NCBI GenBank assembly: GCA_033439265.1
Contig: JAVTVX010000024.1
Location: 7,981,001 to 8,045,000, forward strand
Reading direction: 5' to 3'
From: Dillenia suffruticosa
Lineage: Eukaryota; Streptophyta; Magnoliopsida; Dilleniales; Dilleniaceae
Length of the DNA stretch: 64,000 bases
Below are positions 1-11,895 of the stretch, one piece after another. The translations under genes were made by a program, and so were the position numbers. Below the pieces are notes generated by a model. The model was not told where the DNA came from and searched no databases. It was given only the letters and a program-made list of their open reading frames with translations. Within the stretch, counting starts at the first letter, position 1, and every line of letters begins with the position of its first letter.

Positions 1-1012
1 TTTTTCGAAAAATATGATTTAATTTATTTTTCTTATTTTTTATGAATTATTTTTATTTTTTATTTTATATTAAATACAATTGGAATAGTAATGTAAAAAA
101 GGTAAAAATCTCCGTCATTAATGAAAAAAATTATTTATCTAATACAATTGATGAAAAATAATTAAAATTTATTATTTTGTATTAAATAAAATTGAAATAA
201 AAAAATTTAATGGATAATTTTGTAAATATTAAAAAATGATGAGGATAAATTTATCCAAAATTTTATTTCCTTTTCGATTCGTCTATTTTGGAATGAAAAT
301 AATTTTTTAAGAGGGGGGAGGTGAGATAATATCCCGCTTTGACTTCTTTCCATATTTCTTTCCTTACCAAACCAATAAAAAAAAAAAAAAGTCATTTCAC
401 TCTACTTTTATTTTCTCTTTTATTTTCCATTTATTTTACACTACAACCAAACTTATCTATAATTCTTTAATATAAAAATTATTAATATAATAATAATTTT
501 AATATGTTAAAATTTTGAAAAAAATAAAATATACTAAACTAGGTTGCGATTTTCCTCGTGGGCATGGCTCCGCAATCTTCACCAAATATGGATTTGTCTT
601 TCCTGTAGTGTTATCATTCTAGTACGTCAATGACATGTACGTGAGAGGTTGGCGTTAAGATAAGATCACTGGCAAGAGGACTAAAAACAAAAAGTAAACG
701 TCTGGGCTAACGGAGTTTTTTTAACGCCTTGAAAATGTTTTCTAAGATTATCATAAAGTGCCCTTATTAAATTTTATTCTACCACATTTGCTTTTTCCAT
801 ATATAAATACGTAGCTATTTATAGCATACTAATGATATCATATGTCATTTTTAGTTATTTTAAAAATGTTTGGCTAATCTTATGGCCCTTCAAAACATGT
901 TATAAGATATTTGAATATTTATAAATTTATAAATTTTGTTTTCATAATTTTTTTTTTGAAAAAATTTTATTAACTCTAAAGATGTGATCTATATAAAAAA
1001 TAGCTATACCCT
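1..1012. other. AT-rich intergenic DNA
   Basis: No gene is visible. The stretch is poly-A/T rich with short simple repeats. Positions about 555-690 (around a tattcta-gtacgtca motif) resemble 5435-5545 and 43380-43495, so a short piece of a dispersed repeat is present here too. Confidence 0.6.
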
Positions 1013-1512
1013 AACAATTTATAATCTCACACTGTTTCACCATATTTTATCCAATAATTTTAACAATTTATTTTGAAATAAAATATAAAAGTTTATAATT
1101 TCTAAAAATATCTTATAATTCAAACAAATAAGCCAAATTAACATTCATATAATATATATTATATATAGGTGTAACATAGTTTTCGTCACAAAATTCTCTT
1201 GAATTATAAGATTTCTATTTGAGGTTATCAATCTTGAGGATATAATTATCATTTGAGACTGGTTTCATCAAAAGTCCAATAATAAATACTATTTCTCTAG
1301 AAGAATGACCCAACACACAACAAACACGCGGAGTCCATTAACAAGCACAAGCTCCTTTGTGAAGTCAGATTTCCGCGTTTGGAGTCACAATCAGAACACC
1401 AACGACTGTTACACCGGCCGTTTTCAAAAATTTAAAAGTTAAATCATAAAATAATCACTTGAGATCAACTTCGAATTACCAAACTTGATCATTAGGTCCC
1501 ACATCACACAAC

Positions 1513-1519
1513 TATAAAT
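1513..1519 (+). promoter_or_regulatory. TATA box of the 1611 gene
   Basis: TATAAAT lies 92 bases before the start codon. The same box and the following leader are present in the inverted copy (24813-24819, minus) and in the degenerate third copy (45654-45660). Transcription would be expected to begin about 30 bases downstream, near 1545. Confidence 0.7.
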
Positions 1520-1610
1520 CAGCACTTGTGTCTGGACATTGCTTCTCACACCACAAGTTTCTGCTTACAATTTCATATCCAAGCACAACTCTTAACTCAC
1601 GGTCGCGAAA

Positions 1611-1832
1611 ATGGGTCCCTGCCAATATGGCTGTCAGTGGCCTTGTGCACATCCACCACAGTGTCCTCCTCCTCAGCCTCCGCTTATGATTAACAATTGT
1701 CCATGTCCCCCTCAACCACAATGCCCAATGGGTCCCCCACCACCACCAATAGTAGTCCTCCCACCACCACCGTTCCCACCCCCGCCACAGTGCCCTCCGC
1801 CACCATGCCCCCCACCCTACTTCCCTTACTAG
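1611..1832 (+). CDS. Small Pro/Cys-rich protein, copy 1
   Basis: An open frame of 73 residues, about half proline, with nine cysteines (residues 4, 8, 12, 18, 30, 32, 38, 60 and 65), many in C-P or Q-C-P-P contexts. It opens MGPCQYGCQWPC and ends PPPYFPY. There is no signal peptide, membrane segment or known domain that I recognise. ATG 1611 is chosen because it follows a conserved leader, and the inverted copy has the same first in-frame ATG. A TATA box lies at 1513 and an AATAAA at 2093-2098, giving an expected transcript of about 0.55 kb. The copy at 24500-24721 encodes a protein differing at two residues (I/T at position 47, F/Y at position 71). Function is unknown. The repeated CPPP pattern suggests a disulphide-linked or metal-binding wall or coat protein, but that is inference only. 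Antisense frames over this gene are shadows. Confidence 0.72.
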   Translation: MGPCQYGCQWPCAHPPQCPPPQPPLMINNCPCPPQPQCPMGPPPPPIVVLPPPPFPPPPQCPPPPCPPPYFPY

Positions 1833-3329
1833 TTACTTCTATAAGATATGCCTTTGCATGATGCATATGGCCATATGTGTAAGTTTTCTATTTTGTTTTC
1901 TTAATGAGCCGTTAATTTACCCATATATTCATGTTGTTTATATGGGAGATTAACATGTATTAGGCCTGTCTTGTGTGTAATGTCGCTCTAGTGAGTGTGC
2001 TTCTGAATAAGGGAACTGTGCTGGACTTCAGTTTTCCCTCTTTGTTTGTGATTTGGTGTGCTTGTTGCTAAGTGTGGTCCCTTCTAAAATGTAATAAATA
2101 TTTTAATTTTATGAGTGCGCTTTAATTTTTATATGTTCATTAGTAGCAATCTCTTCAAATCGGAAAATTTTTATTATGTACCTCATTCTCGTACCAAACA
2201 AAATTTCACATAATTTTGCAATTAATATTGTGATGATTACTAATGAAATCTGAACACAATTCGGCACACATTAACTTTTGATAACATCTGGTTAACTACT
2301 ATTTTATTAGTGGAAAGTCTTTCTATTTATGAATTTAAGATCAAAATCTATAGGAGAGATGTTGATATTACAAATTCTTAATTTAGTATTTGTTTCTCAA
2401 GTTAGCCTTTTACGGCATTCACTTGAATAAAATTAGTCAGATGATGAGCTCATATCACTTGGATAAAGATGGGGTTCATAGTTTTTATTTTTTTCGTGTT
2501 CTCGTGGTATTAAGTCATTGGATTGTTCTACAATTTGATATTTTAAATTTGTTTTGGTGGTTTAATTTGATGTTATTCTGGATATGGTACTTCAAAGCGA
2601 TAATCTGGAAATTTCTCCTAAATTTGATATTCTGGTCAACAAAAGCCATGTCAGACCCATTGTTTCTTTGAAAGTACAAAATTCCAAATTTACGATAATT
2701 GAGGTTCTCATGATTTGTAAGAGAAGAACCCCAAAGGATAATGACTTCTTTTTACTTAATAGCAAAGTTGCCTTGTTGGTTGGTTTCTTTCTTTGGGATA
2801 TAGAGTGGACCTTGGTACTTGGTAGCTTTTAGTTTTGTTGTCTGAGAGACCCAATAAAGATAAAATAGAAGTCTCCCAACTGATAGGTTTTGCCATAGAT
2901 GTCCATCGACCTCCATTGAATAATTGCTCCTTCAGAACAAGTCATGCCGTTAACTTTAACGAACTAGCCTTACCCGCTTAAACAAACTAGATTAATACAA
3001 ATAATTATCCTTGTCCTTTTGCCGAAACGTCACATGGTCGTTGGCCTTTTCATCTCTCTCTCTCTCTCTTCATTCTATTCCGTTCTCTCTCTCCCATTTG
3101 ATAGCATGAATATATATTTTTTGTCAAACTGGAAAGGGACGTCAAACTCAAGAAGACATCCAATACTCTCTCTCTCTCTCTCTCTCTCCCCATTTTTTGA
3201 AATCATAACTGTAGCCATCAACAATCTCCTCTCTTCCATCATTGAAGCCCGTCGTTCAATCTTATCGCCTCTAAAATTGCTCAACAACAAACGCCCATTT
3301 GTTGAACACCAGAAATTGTAAAGTACCCG

Positions 3330-3415
3330 ACACTATTGAGAAAAAAGATATCAACCATAAAAATTTTCATTGTTAAAAGTGAAAAATCCATTATTAAAGG
3401 ATATTAGTAACTTAT
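3330..3415 (-). mobile_element. CACTA terminus fragment
   Basis: Begins CACTATTGAGAAAAAAG and, on the reverse strand, aligns with the last 85 or so bases of the CACTA element at 21803-22907. It sits at the same position relative to the inverted-repeat arm. The bases next to the terminus (cga on plus; tcg on the reverse strand) correspond to the TTG target duplication of the right-arm element. So this CACTA insertion predates the inverted duplication. Only the terminal part is left here. Confidence 0.65.
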
Positions 3416-4195
3416 TTGCAATGCACTATGGATAAAATAGAATCTTGAGGGGTTTTGTGAAGAGATCAGTAACTTGTTCTTGAGTCTTCACATATTCTAT
3501 CTCGATCTCCTTGTTTACAATGCACTCTCGGATAAAATGAAATCTTACATCAATATACTTACTTCGTTCATGAAACATCGAGTTTTTTGCTAGAGTCATG
3601 GCTGACTTGTTGTCCATCACGATCTTGGTTGAGTTTTATTTTTCAAATTGAAGTTCTCTTAGTAGTCTCCTTAGCCATATAGCATGACATGCATCGGCAG
3701 TTGTTGCTACACACTCCGATTCACATGTTGACAACGTCACTATGGGTTGTTTCTTTGAACTCCACGAATTGCATTACTTTCAAAATAAAATACAAATCTA
3801 GTAGTACTCTTTCGATCTTCAATATCATTGATATAATCACAATCACAGTACTCCTTTAATTTATGATTATTTGTTGTTGAATAAAGTAATCCATAATCAA
3901 ACCAACGCTTTATTGGTCTAGTGGGAAGGGCACTAGCACTCCACACCAAAAACCGGGATTCGAGTTTTGATAGTGATAAAAATGACGTTGGGAGAATTCC
4001 CTCCCAATTGGAATCCAATAAAAACTCGGCCGAGATTAATTAGAACAAAACTCTAGATACTCAACGATAGACCAAGTTCAAGAGATAAAAAAAAAAAAAA
4101 ATAATCCATAGTCAAGAGTGACTTTGAGATATCAAAAAATTCTTTTTGGTGCTTTCATGCGTTCTTCACTTGAATATTCTATCGGCTCACCACTC
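3416..4195 (-). mobile_element. Copia retroelement fragment (RNase H end)
   Basis: A reverse-strand fossil of the 3' part of a Ty1/copia pol gene, covering the end of reverse transcriptase and RNase H. It belongs to the same family as the element at 16681-21723, whose 20.57-21.13 kb region it resembles closely. It is a broken partial copy without LTRs, and it is split by a SINE at 3901-4101. Its place beside the CACTA fragment mirrors the order in the right-hand arm, so it is probably part of the same inverted duplication and not an independent insertion. Confidence 0.8.
3901..4101 (+). mobile_element. tRNA-derived SINE, copy 1
   Basis: About 200 bp, with a pol III A box (tggtctagtgg, 3914-3924) and B box (ggattcgagtt, 3957-3967) 32 bases apart, a body ending near accaagttcaagag, and an A-rich tail. 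It is flanked by a 14-bp target duplication, 3887-3900 and 4102-4115 (taatccata-a/g-tcaa, one mismatch). It interrupts the copia fragment, so it is younger than that fragment. A second member of the family lies at 57904-58111 in the opposite orientation. Confidence 0.9.
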
Positions 4196-4289
4196 CGTTA
4201 TACAAGTTTGTCGTGTCATGGTTCCCTGCGGAAAGGGTTTGTTGGGTTTCATTTTTATGAGAATTTGTATTTGGTGATTATTATTGTTA

Positions 4290-4925
4290 GATGATGTGGA
4301 ATTTAAAGAAAAGTGTGCTTTTTTATATTTATATTAAGAATATCTTTAACATAAACGCTCTCTCTCTGTTTTTTTTTTTTTTTTTTAAAGCTTAGATTTG
4401 ATATTAAAATCTCTCATATTTAATTCAGTTTCCAGAATTTGCCTTACATCATGGCATTCATAAACTTTGGGTTGGCATTCACAGTGTAATGATGGATTTG
4501 AAGGATACGGAATTGTTTGATAAGAATTATGGAATATGAAATAATATACTTTGTTTTTCTTTATGCCCACAAAAAATAATTAAAATTAAGACCATAATTT
4601 ATTTTGAAGAAAACATAAAAAAATGAGAATAGGAAAACTGACCAAAAGTTCAATTGCAGTTGCAAAATAAAAAAAAATAGTAAAAATATTTGCTTAAGTG
4701 TTTTAACTAAGTGTAAATGAATCAGTAATTAGTTCATATTATTAAAAAAAAAAGGATTAACGAATAATTCTTAGAAATATGAAGAGAAAAATTCTCTCAA
4801 CAAATCAAATCTCAAAAATAAAAAAAAATACATAAAATATGATCAACCAGACGTGTCCCTTCTTGGTTCCAATCACAAGGATTCAACTTATTTTAAGTCA
4901 CTAAAGCATGGTTGATCCACTCATA
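4290..4925 (+). repeat. Dispersed repeat R1, first copy
   Basis: About 630 bp of AT-rich non-coding sequence repeated in the same orientation at 6590-7240. Shared blocks include a ttgccttacatcatg block (4440/6728) and gaaataatatactt (4539/6823). A poly-T tract near 4370-4386 is replaced by a CT repeat in the second copy. No coding potential is seen. Confidence 0.75.
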
Positions 4926-5109
4926 AGGGCATTATATTTTCTTAAACAAAATTTTAAATTTAAATTTATAAAAAAAAAAATTTAGATTTAAATTTTAAAA
5001 ATAAAAAAATATCAGAAGAACTAATTTTTTAATAAGATCAATAATTAACTCTAACCGAAATAATCGATACTAATTAAATTGATTACGGATATTAACCCTT
5101 ATCCTTCCA

Positions 5110-6560
5110 GAAAAAAACTTTTGCTTTTTATTTTATTTGATTTATATTTTTTAATTAAAATGAAAATTTACAAATTTATAAAATAAAAATAAAAAATAAA
5201 AAATTTCTGATTTAATAAATTAAAATTATTAATTTTTAATAATCTTTTACATTCCTTTGCATAATTTTAGTTGGGTCTCAACTTTCATCATGGAGTTGAT
5301 TGTAAGTTGATTATTGCTTCTTTTGGTAACATAATTTATCTTTTTCTTCTTAACCTTAAGATCTATTCTTAAAAAAATCTTTAAAATTTACTTGAAAATG
5401 TTGAAATTAAAGTTAAATAAGGGGACCCACCATCTTCCCCAAACACAGATTGTCTTTCCCCGACTATTATTATTCTAGTACGTCATGGACAGTGACGTGA
5501 CAGGTACGGCATAGGAACGCAAGCAAGAGGGCTAATTGCTCCTTCAGAACAAAAACCTCACTAACCCTGAATTCGTCTTCTTCTCTTTCACAACGTCCCC
5601 ACGTTTGTTTTGATTCAGAATTAATACAAAAAAAATAATTTCTAAAATTATTTCATTCAATATCCGATGCATATGTTGATATTATTATTTATACCATTTT
5701 TACTAATTAATTAATATTTTTATTCACTACTAACTAATTTATTAACTATTAATTAATTTTATTAACTATTAATTAATATTTTTAATTATAATTAATTATT
5801 AATCATAGATCTGACAATTTTTTTCCTTAAAAACACCCTTGTCCTAGAGGATGGGAAACAAAAAATTAAAAATTTGAATTCATGAATTTTGAATCAAGAT
5901 TTATATTTATATTGAGAGATCAGGTGATGCGGATGAACATTTGATTTGATTTGATTTGAGTTACAGGGAGAGTAACGAGAGAAAAATGGACATAGGAAAC
6001 CTTGATAGAGATTTTTCTTGATTTAACTTTTAGTGGAGGATTTTTTCCGATAAATATCGAAAATTTAATTATCGAAAGATTTAAAAAGAAATCACTATTA
6101 ACATTATTTTTCAACAATTGCAATATTGGTTCAAGTGAAAAATTTTTCTTAATAAATCTCAAAATTTTAACTTTTAAAAGATAAGGAATAGTTTATTTTG
6201 TCTAAGAATCAATCAACAGTAGAAATATAAACTATCGAATCCAAAACATATGAGAGAGAGAGAGAGGCTTTATCCTATTCTTACGCATAGGGGGAGAGAC
6301 CGAAAAGACGCAATTGATGGTGACGTAGTTGAAGTTTGAGACAGAATTAGGATTTCTTGGGTTAAAAGTAAGAGGGTTTGTGGGAAGTTAGGGTTTGAGG
6401 GGAGAGAGAGCTAGGGGTTGAGGAACTAGAGTGAGAAAGGATTGTAGTGTCTTGCAAAACAACGAAGAAGACGACGGCTAAAAAGATGAAAATGGAGAGG
6501 TTGCAGAGAAACCCTTATATTCAGGCAACATTCAGATCGTTGGATATGTTATTCCCATAA
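5110..6560 (+). repeat. Segmental duplication R2, first copy
   Basis: About 1.5 kb repeated in the same orientation at about 42985-44590. Matching parts include the ttgggtctcaactttcat block (5271/43158), the tattctagtacgtca block, the gatagagatttttctt block (6004/43979), a GA microsatellite and a GA-rich leader-like end with aggatttcttgggttaaa. Neither copy keeps a convincing long frame. The second copy has extra sequence after position 44160. Confidence 0.8.
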
Positions 6561-6589
6561 ATCAAAACTCTAAACCCAATATTTAGGGT

Positions 6590-7240
6590 TTTAAAGAAAA
6601 GTGTGCCTTTTATGTTTATATTAAGTATATCTTTAGCATAATCTCTCTCTCTCTCTCTCTCTATCCCTCTCTCTGAGTTTAGAATTGATATAAAAATCTC
6701 TCATACTTATTTCAATTTCCAGAATTTGCCTTACATCATGACATTCATATAATTTGGGGAGCCTTTCACAAAGTAATGATGGATTTGAAGGATACGAAAT
6801 TGTTTGATAAGAATTATGGAATATGAAATAATATACTTTATTTTTCTTTGAAAATTAAAGTATGCCCACAAACATAATTCAAATTAAGACCATAATTTAT
6901 TTTGAAGAAAAAATAAAAGTCGAGAATAGGATAACCGATGAAAAGTTCAATTGCACTTGCAATAAAAAAAAGTAAAAATATTTGCTTAAGTGTTTTAATT
7001 AAGTGTAAATATTGAAAATGAATTAGTAAATAGCTTGTGTCATAGAAGAAAATTTAATGAAAAAAATTTGTCCGATCATAAATTGAAACTATAATTCTTA
7101 GAAATACGAGGAGAAAAATTCTCTCAATAAATTATGTGTAAAAAATAAGAAAAATACATAAAATATGAATAATAAGACGTCCCTTCTTAGATCTAATCAC
7201 AAGGTGTCTATATTTTTTATTTCAAGTCACCTAGGCCTTA
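6590..7240 (+). repeat. Dispersed repeat R1, second copy
   Basis: Direct copy of 4290-4925, beginning in a CT microsatellite (about 6643-6672). It directly follows R2, so R1-R2-R1 forms a block at 4.3-7.2 kb. Nothing coding is seen. Confidence 0.75.
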
Positions 7241-8167
7241 TCAATGATCATCAGATACTTTCTATTATTCCCGACCAACAGAATATTAAAGTTACGTCCT
7301 TTAAAGGTCAGGACTGAATTAGATGGAAATCCCTTGTTGAAAGCTCTAATTCTGACTTTACAAAAATGGTTTGGATGTTGACAATTTGTACATACACTTT
7401 TATTTTCTTTTAGCTCAAATGGTGATTTATGGGTTTAAATCTAAATAATAGGGAATAATCTTTTCTCATAGAGCAAGTAAAAGGACGAAAATTTTTAATT
7501 GGATTCAAATACGCTTGCTCAAAAAAAATTACCAAATATACTTATAACTCGGCATGTTATGTCCACGACAATTTCAGTGTACATTAGGACCCCGCAATCC
7601 ACTTGGCAAAGAAATATGTGCTCATTATTGATTCCGTATTTGAGTCGTTGATCATTCTTCACTTCTAGACGGTTTTTTTTTTTTTTACCTAACACCTATC
7701 TAAAATAATATTTTTACTAATCCGATTTAAATATTTATAGAAATCTTATTTAGAAATAACTTTTTCAATATAATTTTTTTATTTTTAAAATTTAAATTCA
7801 AGAAATTTAACATCTTATTCCTCTACTTAAAGATAGTAAGATCGACCATTCATAGTAGTAAACACCTTTGATATATTGGGAGCTTAACCAATCACAGTAA
7901 TAATCAATTTAAAGATTTCATATTTTCAGTTGTAAGACAAAAAAAATTTGGATATTGGCTGGTAAATGTATTGATGGCCTAGCATTTAGAAGTAATCACC
8001 GTTTTCTAATAACACAAAAATTATATAATTTCATTTTGGTTTACTTTTAGTCCTCTTGCTTGTGATCTTATGCCCGACCAGTTCACGTCACTGCCCTAGT
8101 GTTGCAGACCTGTGCAAAGCCATGCACAATGCATGTGACCAACCAAAGAGAGCGGCAATGAGAGGTA
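7241..8167. other. Unassigned intergenic DNA
   Basis: No gene, RNA or recognisable transposon seen. The last 100 bases have more balanced composition and may belong to the same older repeat as the sequence just beyond the hAT element (11896 onward), which would once have been continuous with it. Confidence 0.5.
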
Positions 8168-8175
8168 GCCAGAGC

Positions 8176-11100
8176 TAGACATGAGCCCCGGCCGGTTTGG
8201 GCCCGAAAACCGGCCCGACTGGCCAGAAAAAAGCTTGGCCCACGAACCGGCCCTATGCTACAGTAACTCGAACCGGCCCGAACCGGTTACTGTAGCAGGC
8301 CGGGCCGGTTCAGGGCTTTTTGGAACCATGAACCGGCCTGGAACTGGCCCGGGAATGGAACCGACCCGGAACCGGAACTGGAACCGGCTCGAAACCGGCC
8401 CGGCCCGGCCCGGCGGTTCCAAGGCTATACCCCTTTTTTTTTATTTTTTTTTCTAATTTTAACCCTTCCAACAGTTACAAAACGGCTAGTTTTGAGGTTA
8501 GTTTAGTCTATAAGAACAAAAAATTTTCCTATAAATACCTTACACCCCATTTCCAAAATCTTCACAACAAAATATATATCTCTCTTTTACATCTATATTT
8601 TCTCAATATTACTGCATTATCTCAATTTTCATTACTATTTCCATTATCATTTTTTTTTCACCATTTTTTAAATTCTCTATACCATTTCCACAAATTTCTA
8701 GACTATTTCTATCAATTTCTACACAATTTCTATTATCATTTCTTCTATTATCTTTATTAAACACATTATCATTTCCTTTTCATCATTGTTTAAATTTTTC
8801 ATACCATTTTCTATACCATTTTTATCAATTTCTATACCATTTCCATTATCATTTCCACCATTATCATTTCCATTATCCTTTTCACCATTTTTATATTCTA
8901 AACTTTTGTGAAACTTATTGACTCAGTATGCAATGGTATAGTATGTCTAGGAAAGTTCTGTCTGGGGGTAATTAATTGTCGAAGGAAAGAGATACTTAAG
9001 CGAGGACAGACGAGCTCCACCTCTTACCTGGGAACTTTCCTGGTGCTCTTACTACAGAACGGTCTGAGTGTAGAAGGGAGGATTACAAATTTTCAACGAC
9101 CTTCAACATTGAACAAGATTTGGCAAAATTTCAAGATTGAAAACTCAAAATCAAGATTTTCTAAAAAACAACTGCGATATCCGTCAAATCGGTACATTTA
9201 ATTTTTTTGCATCTATATTTTCTTGCATTTGCATTACATTTGCATTACTTTTTTTAAAAAAATTAAATTTTAAAAGTTTTTTTTAAAATTTAATCTTAAA
9301 TTTCATTTTAAAAATTTAATCATATATTTAATTTTAAAATTTTATTCTTAAATTTTTAATAAAATGGTCGGAACACACTCTTCACAATCTTCTTAACAAT
9401 CTCCTCTGCCTCCATTTTTTTTTTCAAAATGAAATTCCCGATAATATAGATATTGAAACTGTTTTCGAAGAAACTGAATCTAGTAATACAGAATCTAATA
9501 CAATACAGACTAAATAAAATGATATTAATATATAGATATTTTTTTAGAAAAAACATGAAGAACAAAAAGCAATTTGTAAAATTTGTTATCAAAAATATAA
9601 ATTTTTGAAGGGTTGGGGATAGGCACACTTAGAAGACACTTAGTTAATAATCATCCAGATAAATTACCACAAACAAGACAAACACAAATTGGTATAGGGG
9701 AAGGTAATATAATTGGTACATTTAAATATAATTCGGATAAAAAAAATTGGACAAATAGAATGGTTAGTAAGAAAAGAATTACCACTTAGTATAGTTGCAT
9801 ATCCCATATTTGAAGAATATGTACAAAAATATTTACAACCCGGTTATAAAAAAAGTAGTAGAAGATCCGGTAGGAGGAGATCATTAAAAAGATATCAAGA
9901 ATTAAAAAATGATATAATTACACAATTTATGACTAGTAATTATAAATTTTCATTAAATTCGGATAGTTGAAAAAATGAATATAAAAAAAATATTATATTA
10001 TAGTAACGTGTCATTGGATAAATAATTCATGGTCTTTAGAAAAAAGAATTTTAACTTTTCAACTTTGGGAATTTCCACATTCCGGTATACATATAGTTAG
10101 AATAATTTCAAATGTTGTTTATGACTATGGAATAAGTGATAGAATTTTTTCTATTTCATTTGATTATGATTCGGCTAATACTACTACAGTTAATAGTTTA
10201 AAAAATTATTTAAACACAATTTTAAATGAAACTTTTTTTCATGTTAGATGTGCATGTCACATAATTAATTTATGTGTTAAGGATGGTTTAGCAATGGGAG
10301 AATTATTTTTAAAAGCTATTCGGGATTTAATTTATCAAATAAGAAATTCTTTTGTAAAAACCCAAGAAATTAGACAATTATATTTGTTATATAATAAAAA
10401 ATTTAAAAAATTTAAAATGGAATGTGACACTAGGTGGAATTCAACATATGACATGTTACAAGATATACTTTCTTTTTAAAATATTTTAATTGAATTTACA
10501 AATTCAAATTACGAATATGGTTTTATCGATAATAACGTTTTCGATTTTGTATCTACACTTACTAAATTATTGAAAATTTTTTATTTATTTATAAATTTAT
10601 TTTACGGATATTATTATCCAACTACTCATTTAATGTTACCAAATCTTTGTAAAATTATTTATATATTTAATGAATTTGAAAATGAAAAAATATTTGGTGA
10701 AATTGTTATTTCTATGAAAACAAAATTTTTAAAATATTATGAAGAAATTCTAATTTTATATTTAGTTACAAGTGCATTAGTTCCACGTGTTAAAGTTGAA
10801 AGTGCTGAAATGTTAATTGATTGTTTTGCACAAACTTTTCCATCAGAAGCGTCTATTAATCCACATTTTTTAAAATAACAAATATTTTTTATTTTACAAA
10901 CAATATTTGAACTATATGTAAAGGAAAAAAATAATTTAAATACTAATAATGTAGGTAGTAGTAGTAGTAATACCACTCAATCATCTTCATTTTCATTTAA
11001 TTCCTTACACATGTTAGGAAAAAAACAAAAAAGTTTGTCATCATTTAATGAATTATTTTTATATAAACAAATACCTAAATTAGAAGGTTTTGATGATACT

Positions 11101-11367
11101 GATTTATATGATATATTAGATTGGTGGAAAAATAATGTATCGTATTATCCAATTTTGGCCCAAGTGGTTAAAGATGTACTAACCCATCCGGTATCTACAG
11201 TACCATCGGAAAGTGCTTTTACTGCAAGTGGTCGAGTGTTAACCGAGAAACGTACAAATTTAGTGGATGATACTTTAGAAGCCTTAATTTGTATTAAAGA
11301 TTGGAAGGATGCAGAAAAAAGAATGTAAGAAATGATGAAGGCCTCGGAAGATGATGAACAAGAAATA

Positions 11368-11399
<32 letters not shown>

Positions 11400-11887
11400 T
11401 AACAAAAAAATCAAAATGATGTAAAAATCAAAATAATGTAAAAAACAAAATAATATAACAAAAAAAATTAGTAGATTCTAAAATCCAAGTAATGAGTTTG
11501 GTAGTGGACGTACACCAAATTCGGTGGAACCACTCTAAAAATTTTGTGTCTCTAATTTTTAATTTATTTTTTTTATAAAATATGAATTAAAAAAGAAAAA
11601 ATTTATAAATAAATTATTACAAGAAAATAAAAAACAAAACAACAACTAAGTTAAAAAAAAATGGAGTTACAAAAATAAAATAAAATTAAAAAATAGAGTT
11701 AAAAAAAAGGACCAAACCGGGCCCAGTGGTTCCAGTTCAGCAGGCCGGGCCGATTCAACTTTACATAAAATTTGGAACCGGCCCGGCCCGAACTGGCCTA
11801 GGAACCGCAGCTAGCCCGGCCCGCGGTTTCGGGAACCGGCCTTGAACTGGACCGAAACCGGCCCAGCTCGGCCCGATTCCATGACTA
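8176..11887 (+). mobile_element. hAT transposon (Ac-like), decayed
   Basis: A 3.7-kb element with imperfect terminal inverted repeats (TAGACATGAGCCCCGG at the left; the right end reads TAGTCATGGAATCGGGCC on the reverse strand). It is flanked by an 8-bp target duplication, gccagagc (8168-8175) and gctagagc (11888-11895), with one mismatch. Both ends carry dense GC-rich sub-terminal repeats built on ccggcccg/ggaaccgg (8195-8420 and 11713-11880), a likely array of transposase binding sites. The centre encodes a BED-finger hAT transposase in pieces. A relative in reverse orientation is at 53748-57246. The GC-rich ends against an AT-rich body are the most visible oddity. Confidence 0.9.
9568..11328 (+). 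pseudogene. hAT transposase, broken
   Basis: Ordered hAT domains are readable on the plus strand. A BED zinc finger has CKIC near 9573 and, one frame later, GIGTLRRHLVNNHPDKL near 9616-9670. An ELPLSIV block lies near 9778-9800. From 10003 onward one frame runs through the RNase H-like core, including the CDTRWNSTYDML signature at about 10422-10460, and the YYPTTHL block near 10610. The dimerisation domain (YPILAQVVKDVL, VPSESAFTASGRVL) is at 11143-11328. In that frame I see two in-frame TAA stops, near 10477 and 10876. Upstream there are frameshifts in and after the BED finger and a stop at about 9968. It could not make an active transposase as it stands. Confidence 0.88.
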
Positions 11888-11895
11888 GCTAGAGC

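Larger units (their letters stand above)
1013..3329 (+). repeat. Left arm of a large inverted repeat
   Basis: Read on the reverse strand, this segment matches 22908-25322 almost from end to end. The shared material starts near the taatctcacac block at about 1020, runs through the Pro/Cys-rich gene and its TATA box, a CT-rich tract, and ends at a short caatttct-type block beside a CACTA terminus. A 120-bp 3'-flank sample differs at about six positions between arms. The spacer is about 19.6 kb and is filled mostly by later insertions. A third, more diverged copy of the gene-bearing core is at 45630-46505. Confidence 0.85.

Noticed and set aside
1512-1721. Antisense frame over the Pro/Cys-rich gene (also at 24611-24820)
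   Set aside because: It is open in both copies only because the opposite strand is conserved and GC-rich; composition is typical of a shadow frame.
2390-2832. Overlapping frames downstream of Pro/Cys gene copy 1
   Set aside because: They are not kept as frames in the inverted copy and have non-coding composition.
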